Assembly (NCBI GenBank): GCA_002338505.1
Contig: DDIK01000052.1
Span: 1-16,602 of the forward strand
Direction: 5' to 3'
Source: Bacteriovorax sp. UBA1852
GTDB taxonomy: Bacteria; Bdellovibrionota; Bacteriovoracia; Bacteriovoracales; Bacteriovoracaceae
Length of the DNA: 16,602 bases
Of this stretch, positions 1 through 7,312 are shown piece after piece (position 1 is the first letter of the stretch; the number at the start of each line of letters is the position of its first letter). The notes under the pieces are model-generated. The model was given only the letters and a program-made list of their open reading frames with translations. It was not told where the DNA came from and did not search any database. The position numbers and the translations under genes are program-made.

Positions 1-104
1 ACCTGATTGCCACACTTTGGACATCTTTCAATCTGACAGATGACTTCATCAACAGAAATAAAGTATTTCTCATGGTTTTCAAGCATTACAGATCTTTTTG
101 ACAT
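1..104 (-). CDS. Partial N-terminus of a small zinc-ribbon-like protein, unknown function
   Basis: An open frame starts at ATG 104-102 on the minus strand and runs off the left edge, so only 34 codons are visible. A good Shine-Dalgarno sequence (AGGAG at 110-114) lies five bases upstream of the ATG, which makes the start credible. The visible residues include Cys23 and a Cys29-x-x-Cys32-Gly knuckle (CPKCG), the usual first half of a zinc ribbon or rubredoxin-like metal site. There is no signal peptide or membrane segment, so the product is probably cytoplasmic. The gene is divergent from folE2 and shares its 227-bp upstream region. The family cannot be identified from this fragment; a zinc-binding function is inferred from the CxxCG motif alone. 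Confidence 0.6.
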   Translation of the reverse strand, partial: MSKRSVMLENHEKYFISVDEVICQIERCPKCGNQ

Positions 105-198
105 AAGAACTCCTTCTTATATTTTACACTATTTCTCCCTGAGTTTCACCTTGAGGAAATCATGCCATTAAGATTTCAATAACTTATGTATTTAACAG

Positions 199-240
199 GA
201 ATGCATGTCTAACATTCGCCTCACATAATCTACGTATAAT
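199..240 (+). promoter_or_regulatory. Candidate folE2 promoter region with dyad
   Basis: A perfect TATAAT lies at 235-240, about 92 bases upstream of the folE2 start. No good -35 hexamer is found 16-18 bases upstream. Where it would lie there is a short dyad, GAATG (199-203) and CATTC (213-217), which could be an activator or repressor half-site pair. folE2 genes in many bacteria are controlled by Zur, but this dyad does not match a Zur box that I can recognise, so the regulator is unknown. The -10 element alone is weak evidence in AT-rich DNA. Confidence 0.3.
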
Positions 241-273
241 AAGGTACACTGATATTGCCAAAGAGATTGGACA

Positions 274-311
274 AGGTTAAAAAGTAAACTAATTAGGACT
301 TATTTTAACCT
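274..311 (+). repeat. Inverted repeat in the folE2 leader
   Basis: AGGTTAAAA (274-282) and TTTTAACCT (303-311) form a perfect 9-bp inverted repeat around a 20-base loop. If transcription starts near the TATAAT at 235-240, this would be a stem-loop in the folE2 mRNA leader ending about ten bases before the ribosome binding site. It could be a regulatory hairpin, an operator, or chance pairing of AT-rich sequence. Confidence 0.3.
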
Positions 312-331
312 ATTTATAAGGATAGGAAATT

Positions 332-1264
332 ATGAAAAACATAGAAGCACTTAGAAATAAAAGAGACGATATTATTAATTGTGAAGTTAAAGACTCCAGT
401 GGACTCAATGACTTTCAAAAGACTCCAAATGATATGCCTATTATGATTCCAAAAGTTGGTATCGAGAGATTTAGAATACCACTTAATTTTGAGCATGCAG
501 ACGGCACGATTATGTCTCACGACTCTCACGCTTCAATGTTTGTTCTTATAGAATCACATAAAACAGGTGCTAACATGAGTCGCTTTTGTAAGATTCTTCA
601 AGAGCAGTCAGCGACAGACCCTGTTAATCACAACTTCTTTAAAACGATTCTTAGAAGATATCGAACTGAGCTAAGAGATTACGAAGATGAACCGCTCATC
701 CCAGAGTCTTATCTTAATCTAAGTTTTAGCTATCCTGTTAAGCAGCCATCACTTAAAAGTGGAAACTGGGGCTGGCAGTACTATGACTGTGAATGGGAAG
801 GAATCGAAGGCAAAGATGACAAGCCTCTAATGCAGTTAACTTTAAAATATGAGTACTCATCAACTTGTCCTTGCTCTCTTTCGATGGCAAAACAATATGA
901 AGAGGAATATAGAGCCGGTAAAACAACAGAAGGAAGTGGTATAGCTTCTGCTCACTCCCAACGTTCAATTGCGACAGTGACAACGACTTATAGTCCAGAT
1001 TCTGACTTTCATATCGAAAAACTTATCGAGCTATTAAGAATTGCACTGCCTACTGAAACTCAATCTCTTGTGAAAAGAATTGATGAACAAGCATTCGCAA
1101 TTTTAAATGGAGATAACCCGATGTTTGTTGAGCACGCATCGAGAAGAATCAGTCATGTTCTCAACGAAGTTGAAGATATCTTAGATTGGGAAGCTAAAAT
1201 TGAGCATGTGGAATCTCTTCACAGCCATAATGCTGTTGCTTATATAAGAAAAGAAAAGAAGTAG
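332..1264 (+). CDS. folE2: GTP cyclohydrolase IB (FolE2)
   Basis: Predicted cytoplasmic FolE2-type GTP cyclohydrolase I, converting GTP to 7,8-dihydroneopterin triphosphate, the first step towards tetrahydrofolate and, in many bacteria, queuosine. The 310-residue protein has the family hallmarks: a KVGIERFRIP segment at residues 41-50, an NMSRF motif at 81-85, the CPCS signature with Cys179 and Cys181, a SAHSQRS motif at 206-212 (the family's GAHNQRS; His208), a VEHASRR motif at 266-272, and an ESLHSHNAVAY tail near 294-304. FolE2 enzymes accept metals other than zinc and often replace zinc-dependent FolE1 under zinc limitation; nothing visible here proves such control. The chosen ATG has a purine-rich AAGGATAGG upstream. 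The gene converges on cheB with only four bases between stop codons. The first 35 residues are a poorly conserved extension. Confidence 0.96.
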   Translation: MKNIEALRNKRDDIINCEVKDSSGLNDFQKTPNDMPIMIPKVGIERFRIPLNFEHADGTIMSHDSHASMFVLIESHKTGANMSRFCKILQEQSATDPVNHNFFKTILRRYRTELRDYEDEPLIPESYLNLSFSYPVKQPSLKSGNWGWQYYDCEWEGIEGKDDKPLMQLTLKYEYSSTCPCSLSMAKQYEEEYRAGKTTEGSGIASAHSQRSIATVTTTYSPDSDFHIEKLIELLRIALPTETQSLVKRIDEQAFAILNGDNPMFVEHASRRISHVLNEVEDILDWEAKIEHVESLHSHNAVAYIRKEKK

Positions 1265-1267
1265 GTT

Positions 1268-1286
1268 CTTAAGCGTTTTGCTTGAG
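1268..1286. terminator. Hairpin between convergent folE2 and cheB ends
   Basis: CTTAAGC (1268-1274), loop GTTTT, and GCTTGAG (1280-1286) form a 7-bp stem with one G-T pair at the junction of the convergent stop codons; it overlaps the last codons of cheB. It may stop transcripts from both sides, but neither strand has an immediate U-run, so intrinsic termination is uncertain. Confidence 0.3.
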
Positions 1287-2669
1287 GTCATCGGGCCAAG
1301 AGAACTCTGATATTTTACTAGCGATATCATCTTTATGCTCTATTGCTATAGCTGAGCCCATTTCTATTGCTTCTTTTGGCATACCGTAGACGACACAAGA
1401 CTCTTCGTTTTGAGCAATTGTGAGTGCTCCAGCGTTTCTAAGACTTAACATCTCTCGTGCACCATCTTTTCCCATTCCAGTAAGAATAACAGAGACCACA
1501 TGTCTCCTCTTTACTAATGGTAAAGCATGCTTAAAGAGATAATCCACAGAAGGCTTAAACCTATTAACTGGAGGATCATCATTGATTTCAATAACTATTG
1601 TTCCGCCCTTATTTACAGGCTTCATCTGCTGTCCACCAGGAGCCACATAGACCGTATTTTTTACTACTACGTCACCATCACTGGCTTCTTTAACCACAAA
1701 AGGACAAAGTGTGTTCATACGATCAGCAAATGCTTTTGAAAATACAGGTGGTATGTGTTGAACAATCATCATAGGAGGAATTTCAGCTGGAAGTTTTGTT
1801 AAAATATCCTTTAGAGCATTAGTTCCTCCAGTCGAAGAACCAATAACAACAAGAGCATCTTGATTTAGACTATTAACAGGTCTTGTACCAAGCTTTGAAA
1901 TCGAAGCAGCGCTCTTCTTACTTGCACCCGCTTCACGCACCCTTGAGATTAAAGCTTCAGAAACTTCAGCTAACTGAGATATCTCTGGTTTTTGAATATA
2001 GTCAAATGCACCATTTTCTAGGGCCTCTAGTACGAGGGGACCTTCTTCCATACTTATCGATGTCACCATGATAGTCGGAATATTATACTTAGGAGCAATG
2101 ATTTTTAGTAATTCAACCCCCGTCATTTCTGGCATATGAATATCAAGAGTCAGAACATCTGGTTGGTGCTCGTTAATCAGTGCTTCAACTTCAGAAGGCT
2201 TCTCTGCCATCGCAACGACTTCAATATCTTTTGTACTACTGAAAACCCTTTTTAAGAGGTTTCTGATAGTCTTTGAATCATCTACGATTAAGACCTTGAG
2301 CTTCTTCTTCAAAATAAGTTTTTGATCAACTGGCTTGTCTTGTTTTGTTACTCTAACTCGACCTTCTTCAGGAAAGAAGAAAATTTCAAATGCACCTTCT
2401 CTTTCAACTTTTTTAATTTCTTTTTCAACGGCATTAGTCAAAATGGTGTAAGCACCACTTATAATTTCCTTAGGCCCTAAAAGCTTAAAAGTTTTTATAT
2501 CTTTCAACTCAAGATTTACTTTTTGAACGAAGTTTAAAATCTTATGTCTTGTTGATATATCAAAAATGGAAGCTATAGATAGTCCACTTGATGAGACGGC
2601 AACCAATATTGCCTTCTCATCAAGTTTATAATATTGCTCAATTCCCTGATCTCTAGTTAAATAACTCAC
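1269..2669 (-). CDS. cheB: Chemotaxis methylesterase CheB with extra N-terminal domain
   Basis: Response-regulator methylesterase/glutamine deamidase that removes methyl groups from chemoreceptors and resets CheA activity. After an unassigned domain (residues 1 to about 118), a receiver domain (about 124-245) shows the acidic pair Asp130/Asp131, the phospho-acceptor Asp176 in LDIHMPEM, Thr203 and Lys227. A linker of about 25 residues leads to the esterase domain (270-455) with an intact catalytic triad: Ser279 in GSSTGG, His305 in QHIP, and Asp402 in GMGKDGA. At 466 residues it is about 110 longer than typical CheB, and the excess is all at the N-terminus. That segment has a beta-alpha-beta look and only weak resemblance to CheD. 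The start is GTG (2667-2669), 11 bases after the cheR stop, with GGAT as a modest ribosome binding site. It is the last gene of the che operon. Confidence 0.95.
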   Translation of the reverse strand: MSYLTRDQGIEQYYKLDEKAILVAVSSSGLSIASIFDISTRHKILNFVQKVNLELKDIKTFKLLGPKEIISGAYTILTNAVEKEIKKVEREGAFEIFFFPEEGRVRVTKQDKPVDQKLILKKKLKVLIVDDSKTIRNLLKRVFSSTKDIEVVAMAEKPSEVEALINEHQPDVLTLDIHMPEMTGVELLKIIAPKYNIPTIMVTSISMEEGPLVLEALENGAFDYIQKPEISQLAEVSEALISRVREAGASKKSAASISKLGTRPVNSLNQDALVVIGSSTGGTNALKDILTKLPAEIPPMMIVQHIPPVFSKAFADRMNTLCPFVVKEASDGDVVVKNTVYVAPGGQQMKPVNKGGTIVIEINDDPPVNRFKPSVDYLFKHALPLVKRRHVVSVILTGMGKDGAREMLSLRNAGALTIAQNEESCVVYGMPKEAIEMGSAIAIEHKDDIASKISEFSWPDDLKQNA

Positions 2670-2680
2670 ATACTATCCAT

Positions 2681-4549
2681 TTATTTCTTACTTAAAAACT
2701 CACATGACATATATGCAAAACTCGTTGTTGGAACAACATCAGTCGCAATTTCACTCAACTCGCAAACATAGTTAATGTCCTCTACTAAGAGATGAGCATT
2801 GTCCCACTCTAGTATCTTTTCTCCGGCATGCTTAGAAGTTTTCCCAAATACAAGAAAAGAGCTTGGCTTAGATTTGTGAGCACTACAAAGATCATCATAA
2901 GTCTTCTTAAAGTCCGTGATGTAAACAACGTTCTTTTTAAATTCACCGCTTGCATCATCAATAACTTCAACATCAAACTTTATCTTCTTAGACCACTCGT
3001 CTTTAAGTGCCATTAAGATATTATCTTGACCTTCAAAGAACATAATCGTTGGAGGTTGATCTCCTTCTAACTCACCAAAGAACTTTTCAAGCTTCTTTTG
3101 ATCTGAGATAGAAGAATAAATTGCTCGAAATTTATCTTGAGCATTTTCTATTTCAATCTTATGCTCAAATTCTCTATCAACACTAGTTACATGGTTTGCT
3201 TCAAATGCTTTATCCATGTAAGCGACTTTCATCTTCGTCTTAATCTCTTCGCCACGCTCCATTATATTATTAAGCGCTGGTTTTTCGATAAAGTCTGAAG
3301 CTCCCGCCCTAATGGCTCTCATAGCAGCATCAGAGTCATCTCTTGAAGCCGAGGATATCATGACAACAGGTGGATGATTTCTACCAAAGTTCTTTTCAAG
3401 GTAAGTAACACCATCCATCTCAGGCATATGAATATCTAGAGTCATAATATCAGGTTTTAAGGCCTTTACTTGCTCTACGGCTTCTAAACCATTCTTTGCA
3501 ATACCAACAACTTCAAATCCTTCATCAGATCCAAAAATCTTCTTTAAAAGAGTTAAAATGGAGGATGAATCATCAACACAGAGAACTTTTAAAACATCTG
3601 GCATTGTAGGTAGTTTTGGCTTTATCGCAACAATAGGATCAACTGACTTCACAACATTATCAGGAGCTATTGATACAACCTTTGGAACTTCTTCTAGTAA
3701 TGCTTTATGTACATATATTGATGGACCTTTAGAAGCAATATCAAGGTTGAGCCCACCAAGTGACTCAGAAATCCCACTGAAAAAGAGACCTTTGTCATCT
3801 AAGTAATCAAGAAAATGAGTCATAATAGACTTGATCTGGTCTTGTTTGAAATAAATAAATACATTTCGACAAAAGATCATATCAAACTTTCTTTTTGGAA
3901 ATGACTTATGAAAGTCTAACAAATTAAGAACATCCCATTTCGTCTTATCTGATATGGACTTCTTCGCTTTAACATATTCAGCAATATCGCCCTTACCTCT
4001 GGCCCAATTATCACCAATATAATTCATCGGTGCACTCTTAATCTCACGACGATGGTAGACACCATTCTTTGCAATATTAACTGATTCTGGATCAATATCT
4101 GTTCCAAGGATTTCAAAATCCATGCTTGGATCAATTTTAGGTAAGTAAAAGCTTAAAAACATCGACAATGAATAAACCTCTTGTCCTCGAGAGCAAGCTG
4201 CACACCAAATCGATATTTTATTTCTTCCACTATCTTTAACATTTTGAACAATGCTAGCGAGATTATCTTTAATATACTCAAAGTGAGTAAATTCACGAAA
4301 AAAGAAAGTATGATGGGTTGTTAAAAGAGAAACGAGTGAACCAGACTCTTTTGCAAGGTTCGCTTCTAAATACTCAAGATACTGCTCAGGACTAGTTAGG
4401 CCTAGTTCCATCATTCTCTTTTTAACTCGAGTTTGTACCATCAAGGCCTGTTTGTCTTCTAAGATATTTCCAGAGATCTTAGTTACAATATCAGATACAC
4501 GTTTAATAAGACGGTCAAAGCCGTCTTGAAAGTTTGGAGCTGCACTCAT
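2681..4549 (-). CDS. cheR: CheR methyltransferase-receiver-degenerate CheB fusion
   Basis: The N-terminal half (about 10-283) is a CheR methyltransferase, which methylates receptor glutamates using S-adenosylmethionine. Visible motifs are FFFRE (82-86), the SAM loop AACSRGQEVYS (117-127) with Glu124, GTDID (149-153) and FDMIFCRNVFIYF (222-234). A linker leads to a CheB-type receiver (319-440) with Asp326/Asp327, phospho-acceptor Asp372 and Lys423. The C-terminal part (about 470-622) aligns with the esterase domain of the neighbouring CheB, without gaps over its first 36 residues or so. Ser480 occupies the nucleophile position, but the catalytic His is Glu506, the catalytic Asp appears to be His574, and the GG after the nucleophile is lost, so esterase activity is unlikely. 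At 622 residues it is more than twice the usual CheR length. The ATG is preceded by GAAGG; cheW ends 16 bases upstream and cheB starts 11 bases downstream. Confidence 0.95.
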   Translation of the reverse strand: MSAAPNFQDGFDRLIKRVSDIVTKISGNILEDKQALMVQTRVKKRMMELGLTSPEQYLEYLEANLAKESGSLVSLLTTHHTFFFREFTHFEYIKDNLASIVQNVKDSGRNKISIWCAACSRGQEVYSLSMFLSFYLPKIDPSMDFEILGTDIDPESVNIAKNGVYHRREIKSAPMNYIGDNWARGKGDIAEYVKAKKSISDKTKWDVLNLLDFHKSFPKRKFDMIFCRNVFIYFKQDQIKSIMTHFLDYLDDKGLFFSGISESLGGLNLDIASKGPSIYVHKALLEEVPKVVSIAPDNVVKSVDPIVAIKPKLPTMPDVLKVLCVDDSSSILTLLKKIFGSDEGFEVVGIAKNGLEAVEQVKALKPDIMTLDIHMPEMDGVTYLEKNFGRNHPPVVMISSASRDDSDAAMRAIRAGASDFIEKPALNNIMERGEEIKTKMKVAYMDKAFEANHVTSVDREFEHKIEIENAQDKFRAIYSSISDQKKLEKFFGELEGDQPPTIMFFEGQDNILMALKDEWSKKIKFDVEVIDDASGEFKKNVVYITDFKKTYDDLCSAHKSKPSSFLVFGKTSKHAGEKILEWDNAHLLVEDINYVCELSEIATDVVPTTSFAYMSCEFLSKK

Positions 4550-4565
4550 TTTTTACCTTCTTTAT

Positions 4566-5066
4566 TTAAGCCGCGGCTTTAGTTCCGCTTAATAATTTTC
4601 TATCATTTAAATCTAATACTTTTGCGACATCAAGGAGAACAGTAAGAGAGTCCTCTTTACGATAAACACCCTGAATATATTCGGCATTAGCTTGCGTTTC
4701 GATTTCTGGTACTTCACTGACTTCATCATCAGAAAAGGCTAAAACTTTATTAATAGAATCCACAACAATACCAAGATTCATACCGTTTACGTCAACAATA
4801 ATGACAGACTCTTCAGCATTATCTTCTTTTGATTTAATCTTAAGTTTTGTTCTTAAATCAACAACAGAGATAACTTGACCTCTTAAATTCATGATACCCA
4901 AAAAGTGTGTTGGTGCTTTGGGAATTGGAGTTGTTTCAGGAATAGAAATAACTTCTCTAACGGATAATAATGGTATCGCGTAATCCTCACTTCCTAAAGT
5001 AAACTCTAGAAAACGATGATATTCACCAGATACTTGTGACTTTGCTTTTAACTCTTCTACACTCAT
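4566..5066 (-). CDS. cheW: Chemotaxis coupling protein CheW
   Basis: Adaptor that links chemoreceptors to the CheA kinase in the membrane-associated array. The 166 residues form a single CheW domain (about 16-155) of normal length, with the typical opening strand FLEFTLGSEDYAIPL, the GIMNLRGQVISVVDLR core (57-72, including Arg62 of the NLRG motif), and a LGIVVDSI segment (98-105). There is a short charged N-terminal lead and an alanine-ended tail. The ATG directly follows the cheA stop codon (TAGATG), so translation is probably coupled. The P5 domain at the end of CheA has the same fold and is its expected partner. Confidence 0.97.
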   Translation of the reverse strand: MSVEELKAKSQVSGEYHRFLEFTLGSEDYAIPLLSVREVISIPETTPIPKAPTHFLGIMNLRGQVISVVDLRTKLKIKSKEDNAEESVIIVDVNGMNLGIVVDSINKVLAFSDDEVSEVPEIETQANAEYIQGVYRKEDSLTVLLDVAKVLDLNDRKLLSGTKAAA

Positions 5067-7058
5067 CTATGCCGCCCTTGCTATACTATTAGAAAATGAA
5101 TTTTTATTCTTTTTTAAGCTACCTTTGAAAAGTTCATTGAGATCCAGAATAAAAGCTGGTCTACCGTCACCAAGAATAGAACTTCCCATAAAGCCTTTTG
5201 TATTTTTTATTTCTTCACCAAGTGTCTTAATAACAACTTGTTGCTGATGTAAGATATCATCGACAAGAACTGCAAACTTGAAATCACTACTATGAACTAT
5301 AACAGCGATCTTATCTGTTGAATTACCTTCGTCAGTCTTTCTCTTAAGAGTAGTCCCTACGTTAAATAAAGGTAAGACATCACCTCTTAGGTTCAGACAC
5401 TCTCCAAAACCAGAGATTGAATTAATCATCTTCTCTGTAGGTTTAAGTGATTCATGCACCTGAGAAAGTGGTATAATATATTTTTCTTCACCGATTCTAA
5501 TGATCATTCCATCAATAATTGCCATAGTAAGTGGCAAAGAAACTTTAAAGACACTTCCCTTACCCATTTCTGTTGTAACTTTTATATCACCAGACATTCC
5601 TTCAATATTCGTTCTCACAACATCCATTCCAACACCACGACCGGAGACTTCAGTCACCTGCTCTTTTGTAGAGAATCCTGGGTGAAAGATATATTGAATA
5701 ATGTCATCATCAGAAATCTTTTGATCTGCTCTGATAAGACCTTTTTCGATAGCTTTATTTCTTATAATGTCAGCAGGTATACCGCCACCATCATCAGAGA
5801 TTTCTATTACGAGATTATTACCTTCGTGAAATGCCGCAATTTCAACATTACCAAACTCATCTTTTCCAACACGAATTCTATCTTCTGTTGACTCAAGTCC
5901 ATGATCTACTGCATTTCTTACAATGTGAACGAGAGGGTCAGAGAGGTTTTCTAGTACTGTCTTATCGATTTCAGTATCCTCTCCAACGAGATTAAGATTA
6001 ACTTTCTTATTAAGTGTTTTCGAAGTATCACGAACAATACGATTCATTTTTTGTAATGTTGATTTCAAAGGAACCATTCTAAGAGACATTGAAATTTCTT
6101 GAATCTCTTTAGAAAGTTTTCCAAGATGACCAATTGATTTATTAGAAAGTTCATCTTGAATATTTACAAATCTTCTTTGATCGAGAACTGTTTGTAAAAT
6201 AACAAGCTCACCAACAACGTTATTAAGTTTTTCAACTCTTGATAAGGCCACTCGTATACTTTCATCTTCATTCTTTTTCTTAGGAGCATTCGAAGATGCT
6301 GCAGGCTTCTTAGGGGCTGCTTTTGCTGGCTCAGGCTTTATAGGTGTGACAGGCGCCATCTCTTGAGCAACAATTTCATCACCCTTTTTAATTGTTAAAC
6401 CTTCTGCTTCTTCTTTTGCAGGAGCTACTTTTAATTCAAGCTCCTTAAGCTGACCTTCATCACTAAGACCTAACTCTCTAAGAGACTCAAGGGCTGAGGC
6501 AGAAATCTCTACTTCATTACTCTCACCACTATCGCTAATAGCTTGGGCGACAGGTTCTGACTCATCTTCAAAGCCCTCAAAAGCTGAGGCATCTGGTATA
6601 GCTTCGACTATATCCTCTTCAACAAGTGGATCTTCTTGCGCGTCTTGAGCAACAATCTCTTCAGATGCGGCCTCGCCATTAACTGCAGCGATAACCTTTG
6701 TAATTATTTCTTTACTATCAAAAGAAGCGTCTAAGTCATCTTTTAATGTTGAGATCATATGAGTAATATGGTCATTACACTCGAGCAAAATCGTTACAAT
6801 CGAGTCTGTAACCTCTAGCTCTCCTGTTTTTAATTTTAGAATTAGGTTTTCCATTTCATGTGTGAATTCGGCAACCTCGCCAAAGCCAACGGCACGTGAA
6901 GTTCCTTTTAGATTGTGTGCCAATCTAAAAATCTGATCGAGAAGCTCTCCGCTTTCTTTATCGTTTTCTAGTGCTAGAAACGATTGCTCAGTATCCTCTA
7001 ATAATTGTAGGGACTCTTCTAAGAAATCTTCCTTAAGTTCTCTTTCAAAATCTTCCAT
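5067..7058 (-). CDS. cheA: Chemotaxis histidine kinase CheA
   Basis: Cytoplasmic sensor kinase of the chemotaxis pathway, controlled by receptors through CheW. The HPt (P1) domain (about 1-110) has the phospho-accepting His48 in RLAHNLKG. Residues 130-262 form an acidic, Ala/Pro/Lys-rich linker in which no P2 domain can be recognised. The P3 dimerisation helices lie at about 265-330. The P4 ATPase (about 335-510) has an intact N box (HIVRNAVDHG, 378-387), G1 box (DDGGGI, 422-427), F box (GFST, 461-464) and G2 box (GRGVGMD, 473-479). The CheW-like P5 domain (about 513-648) contains NLRGDVLPL. The length of 663 residues is normal. The start has a GAGGAA ribosome binding site, and a sigma-28-like promoter at 7101-7127 lies just upstream. 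It is the first gene of cheA-cheW-cheR-cheB. Confidence 0.98.
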   Translation of the reverse strand: MEDFERELKEDFLEESLQLLEDTEQSFLALENDKESGELLDQIFRLAHNLKGTSRAVGFGEVAEFTHEMENLILKLKTGELEVTDSIVTILLECNDHITHMISTLKDDLDASFDSKEIITKVIAAVNGEAASEEIVAQDAQEDPLVEEDIVEAIPDASAFEGFEDESEPVAQAISDSGESNEVEISASALESLRELGLSDEGQLKELELKVAPAKEEAEGLTIKKGDEIVAQEMAPVTPIKPEPAKAAPKKPAASSNAPKKKNEDESIRVALSRVEKLNNVVGELVILQTVLDQRRFVNIQDELSNKSIGHLGKLSKEIQEISMSLRMVPLKSTLQKMNRIVRDTSKTLNKKVNLNLVGEDTEIDKTVLENLSDPLVHIVRNAVDHGLESTEDRIRVGKDEFGNVEIAAFHEGNNLVIEISDDGGGIPADIIRNKAIEKGLIRADQKISDDDIIQYIFHPGFSTKEQVTEVSGRGVGMDVVRTNIEGMSGDIKVTTEMGKGSVFKVSLPLTMAIIDGMIIRIGEEKYIIPLSQVHESLKPTEKMINSISGFGECLNLRGDVLPLFNVGTTLKRKTDEGNSTDKIAVIVHSSDFKFAVLVDDILHQQQVVIKTLGEEIKNTKGFMGSSILGDGRPAFILDLNELFKGSLKKNKNSFSNSIARAA

Positions 7059-7100
7059 TACTTACGTTCCTCATGTTAAAAACATTCTTACCTGAAGGTC

Positions 7101-7127
7101 TTATCGGACAAAATCTTGATAGTTTTA
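7101..7127 (-). promoter_or_regulatory. Sigma-28 (FliA) type promoter for the che operon
   Basis: Read on the minus strand, TAAAACTA (7127-7120), an 11-base spacer and TCCGATAA (7108-7101) match the FliA consensus TAAAGTTT-N11-GCCGATAA: five of eight bases at -35, seven of eight at -10, and exact spacing. Transcription would start near 7094, giving a leader of about 36 bases with the cheA ribosome binding site. This places the che operon in the late flagellar class, as in enteric bacteria. The promoter is inferred from sequence only. Confidence 0.7.
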
Positions 7128-7163
7128 TAGTTAAGCGAGTAAATTTTAACCTAAGATAGAATT

Positions 7164-7181
7164 AGAGGTAGTAAAGAGGTA
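7164..7181. promoter_or_regulatory. Tandem 7-N4-7 direct repeat upstream of cheA
   Basis: AGAGGTA occurs at 7164-7170 and again at 7175-7181, separated by four bases. The 11-bp period and 7-N4-7 arrangement are those of sites bound by tandem PhoB/OmpR-family response regulators. The pair lies 36 bases upstream of the -35 element of the sigma-28 promoter, a sensible activator position. The regulator is unknown and a chance repeat is possible. Confidence 0.3.
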
Positions 7182-7233
7182 TTAAGAATTATGATTCCTG
7201 AACGGCGAATAAATACAATACCTTAGAGAGCTG

Positions 7234-7257
7234 AATTGTGAGCTAAAAGTCACAATT
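7234..7257. promoter_or_regulatory. Perfect 8-bp inverted repeat, operator-like
   Basis: AATTGTGA (7234-7241) and TCACAATT (7250-7257) form a perfect dyad with an eight-base spacer between the carbonic anhydrase stop and the cheA promoter. The TGTGA/TCACA half-sites look like those of CRP-family regulators, but the spacer is eight instead of six. As RNA it would make an 8-bp stem with no following U-run on either strand, so a protein site is more likely than a terminator. Confidence 0.45.
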
Positions 7258-7283
7258 GAGACAGAGTTTTCAGGACAGAGAGG

Positions 7284-7308
7284 AAAAACAACTATTATTG
7301 TCAGTTTT
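7284..7308 (-). terminator. Weak terminator-like hairpin after the carbonic anhydrase gene
   Basis: Starting four bases after the stop codon, the minus strand reads AAAACT, a nine-base loop, then AGTT-G-TTTTT, so an AU-rich stem with one bulged G runs into five Ts. The position is right for the end of the moxR operon, but the stem is weak. Confidence 0.3.
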
Positions 7309-7312
7309 CTTA

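Noticed and set aside
121..149. GTGAAA-N17-TAAAAT on the minus strand upstream of the zinc-ribbon gene
   Set aside because: The predicted start falls on the ribosome binding site and the -35 match is only 4 of 6.
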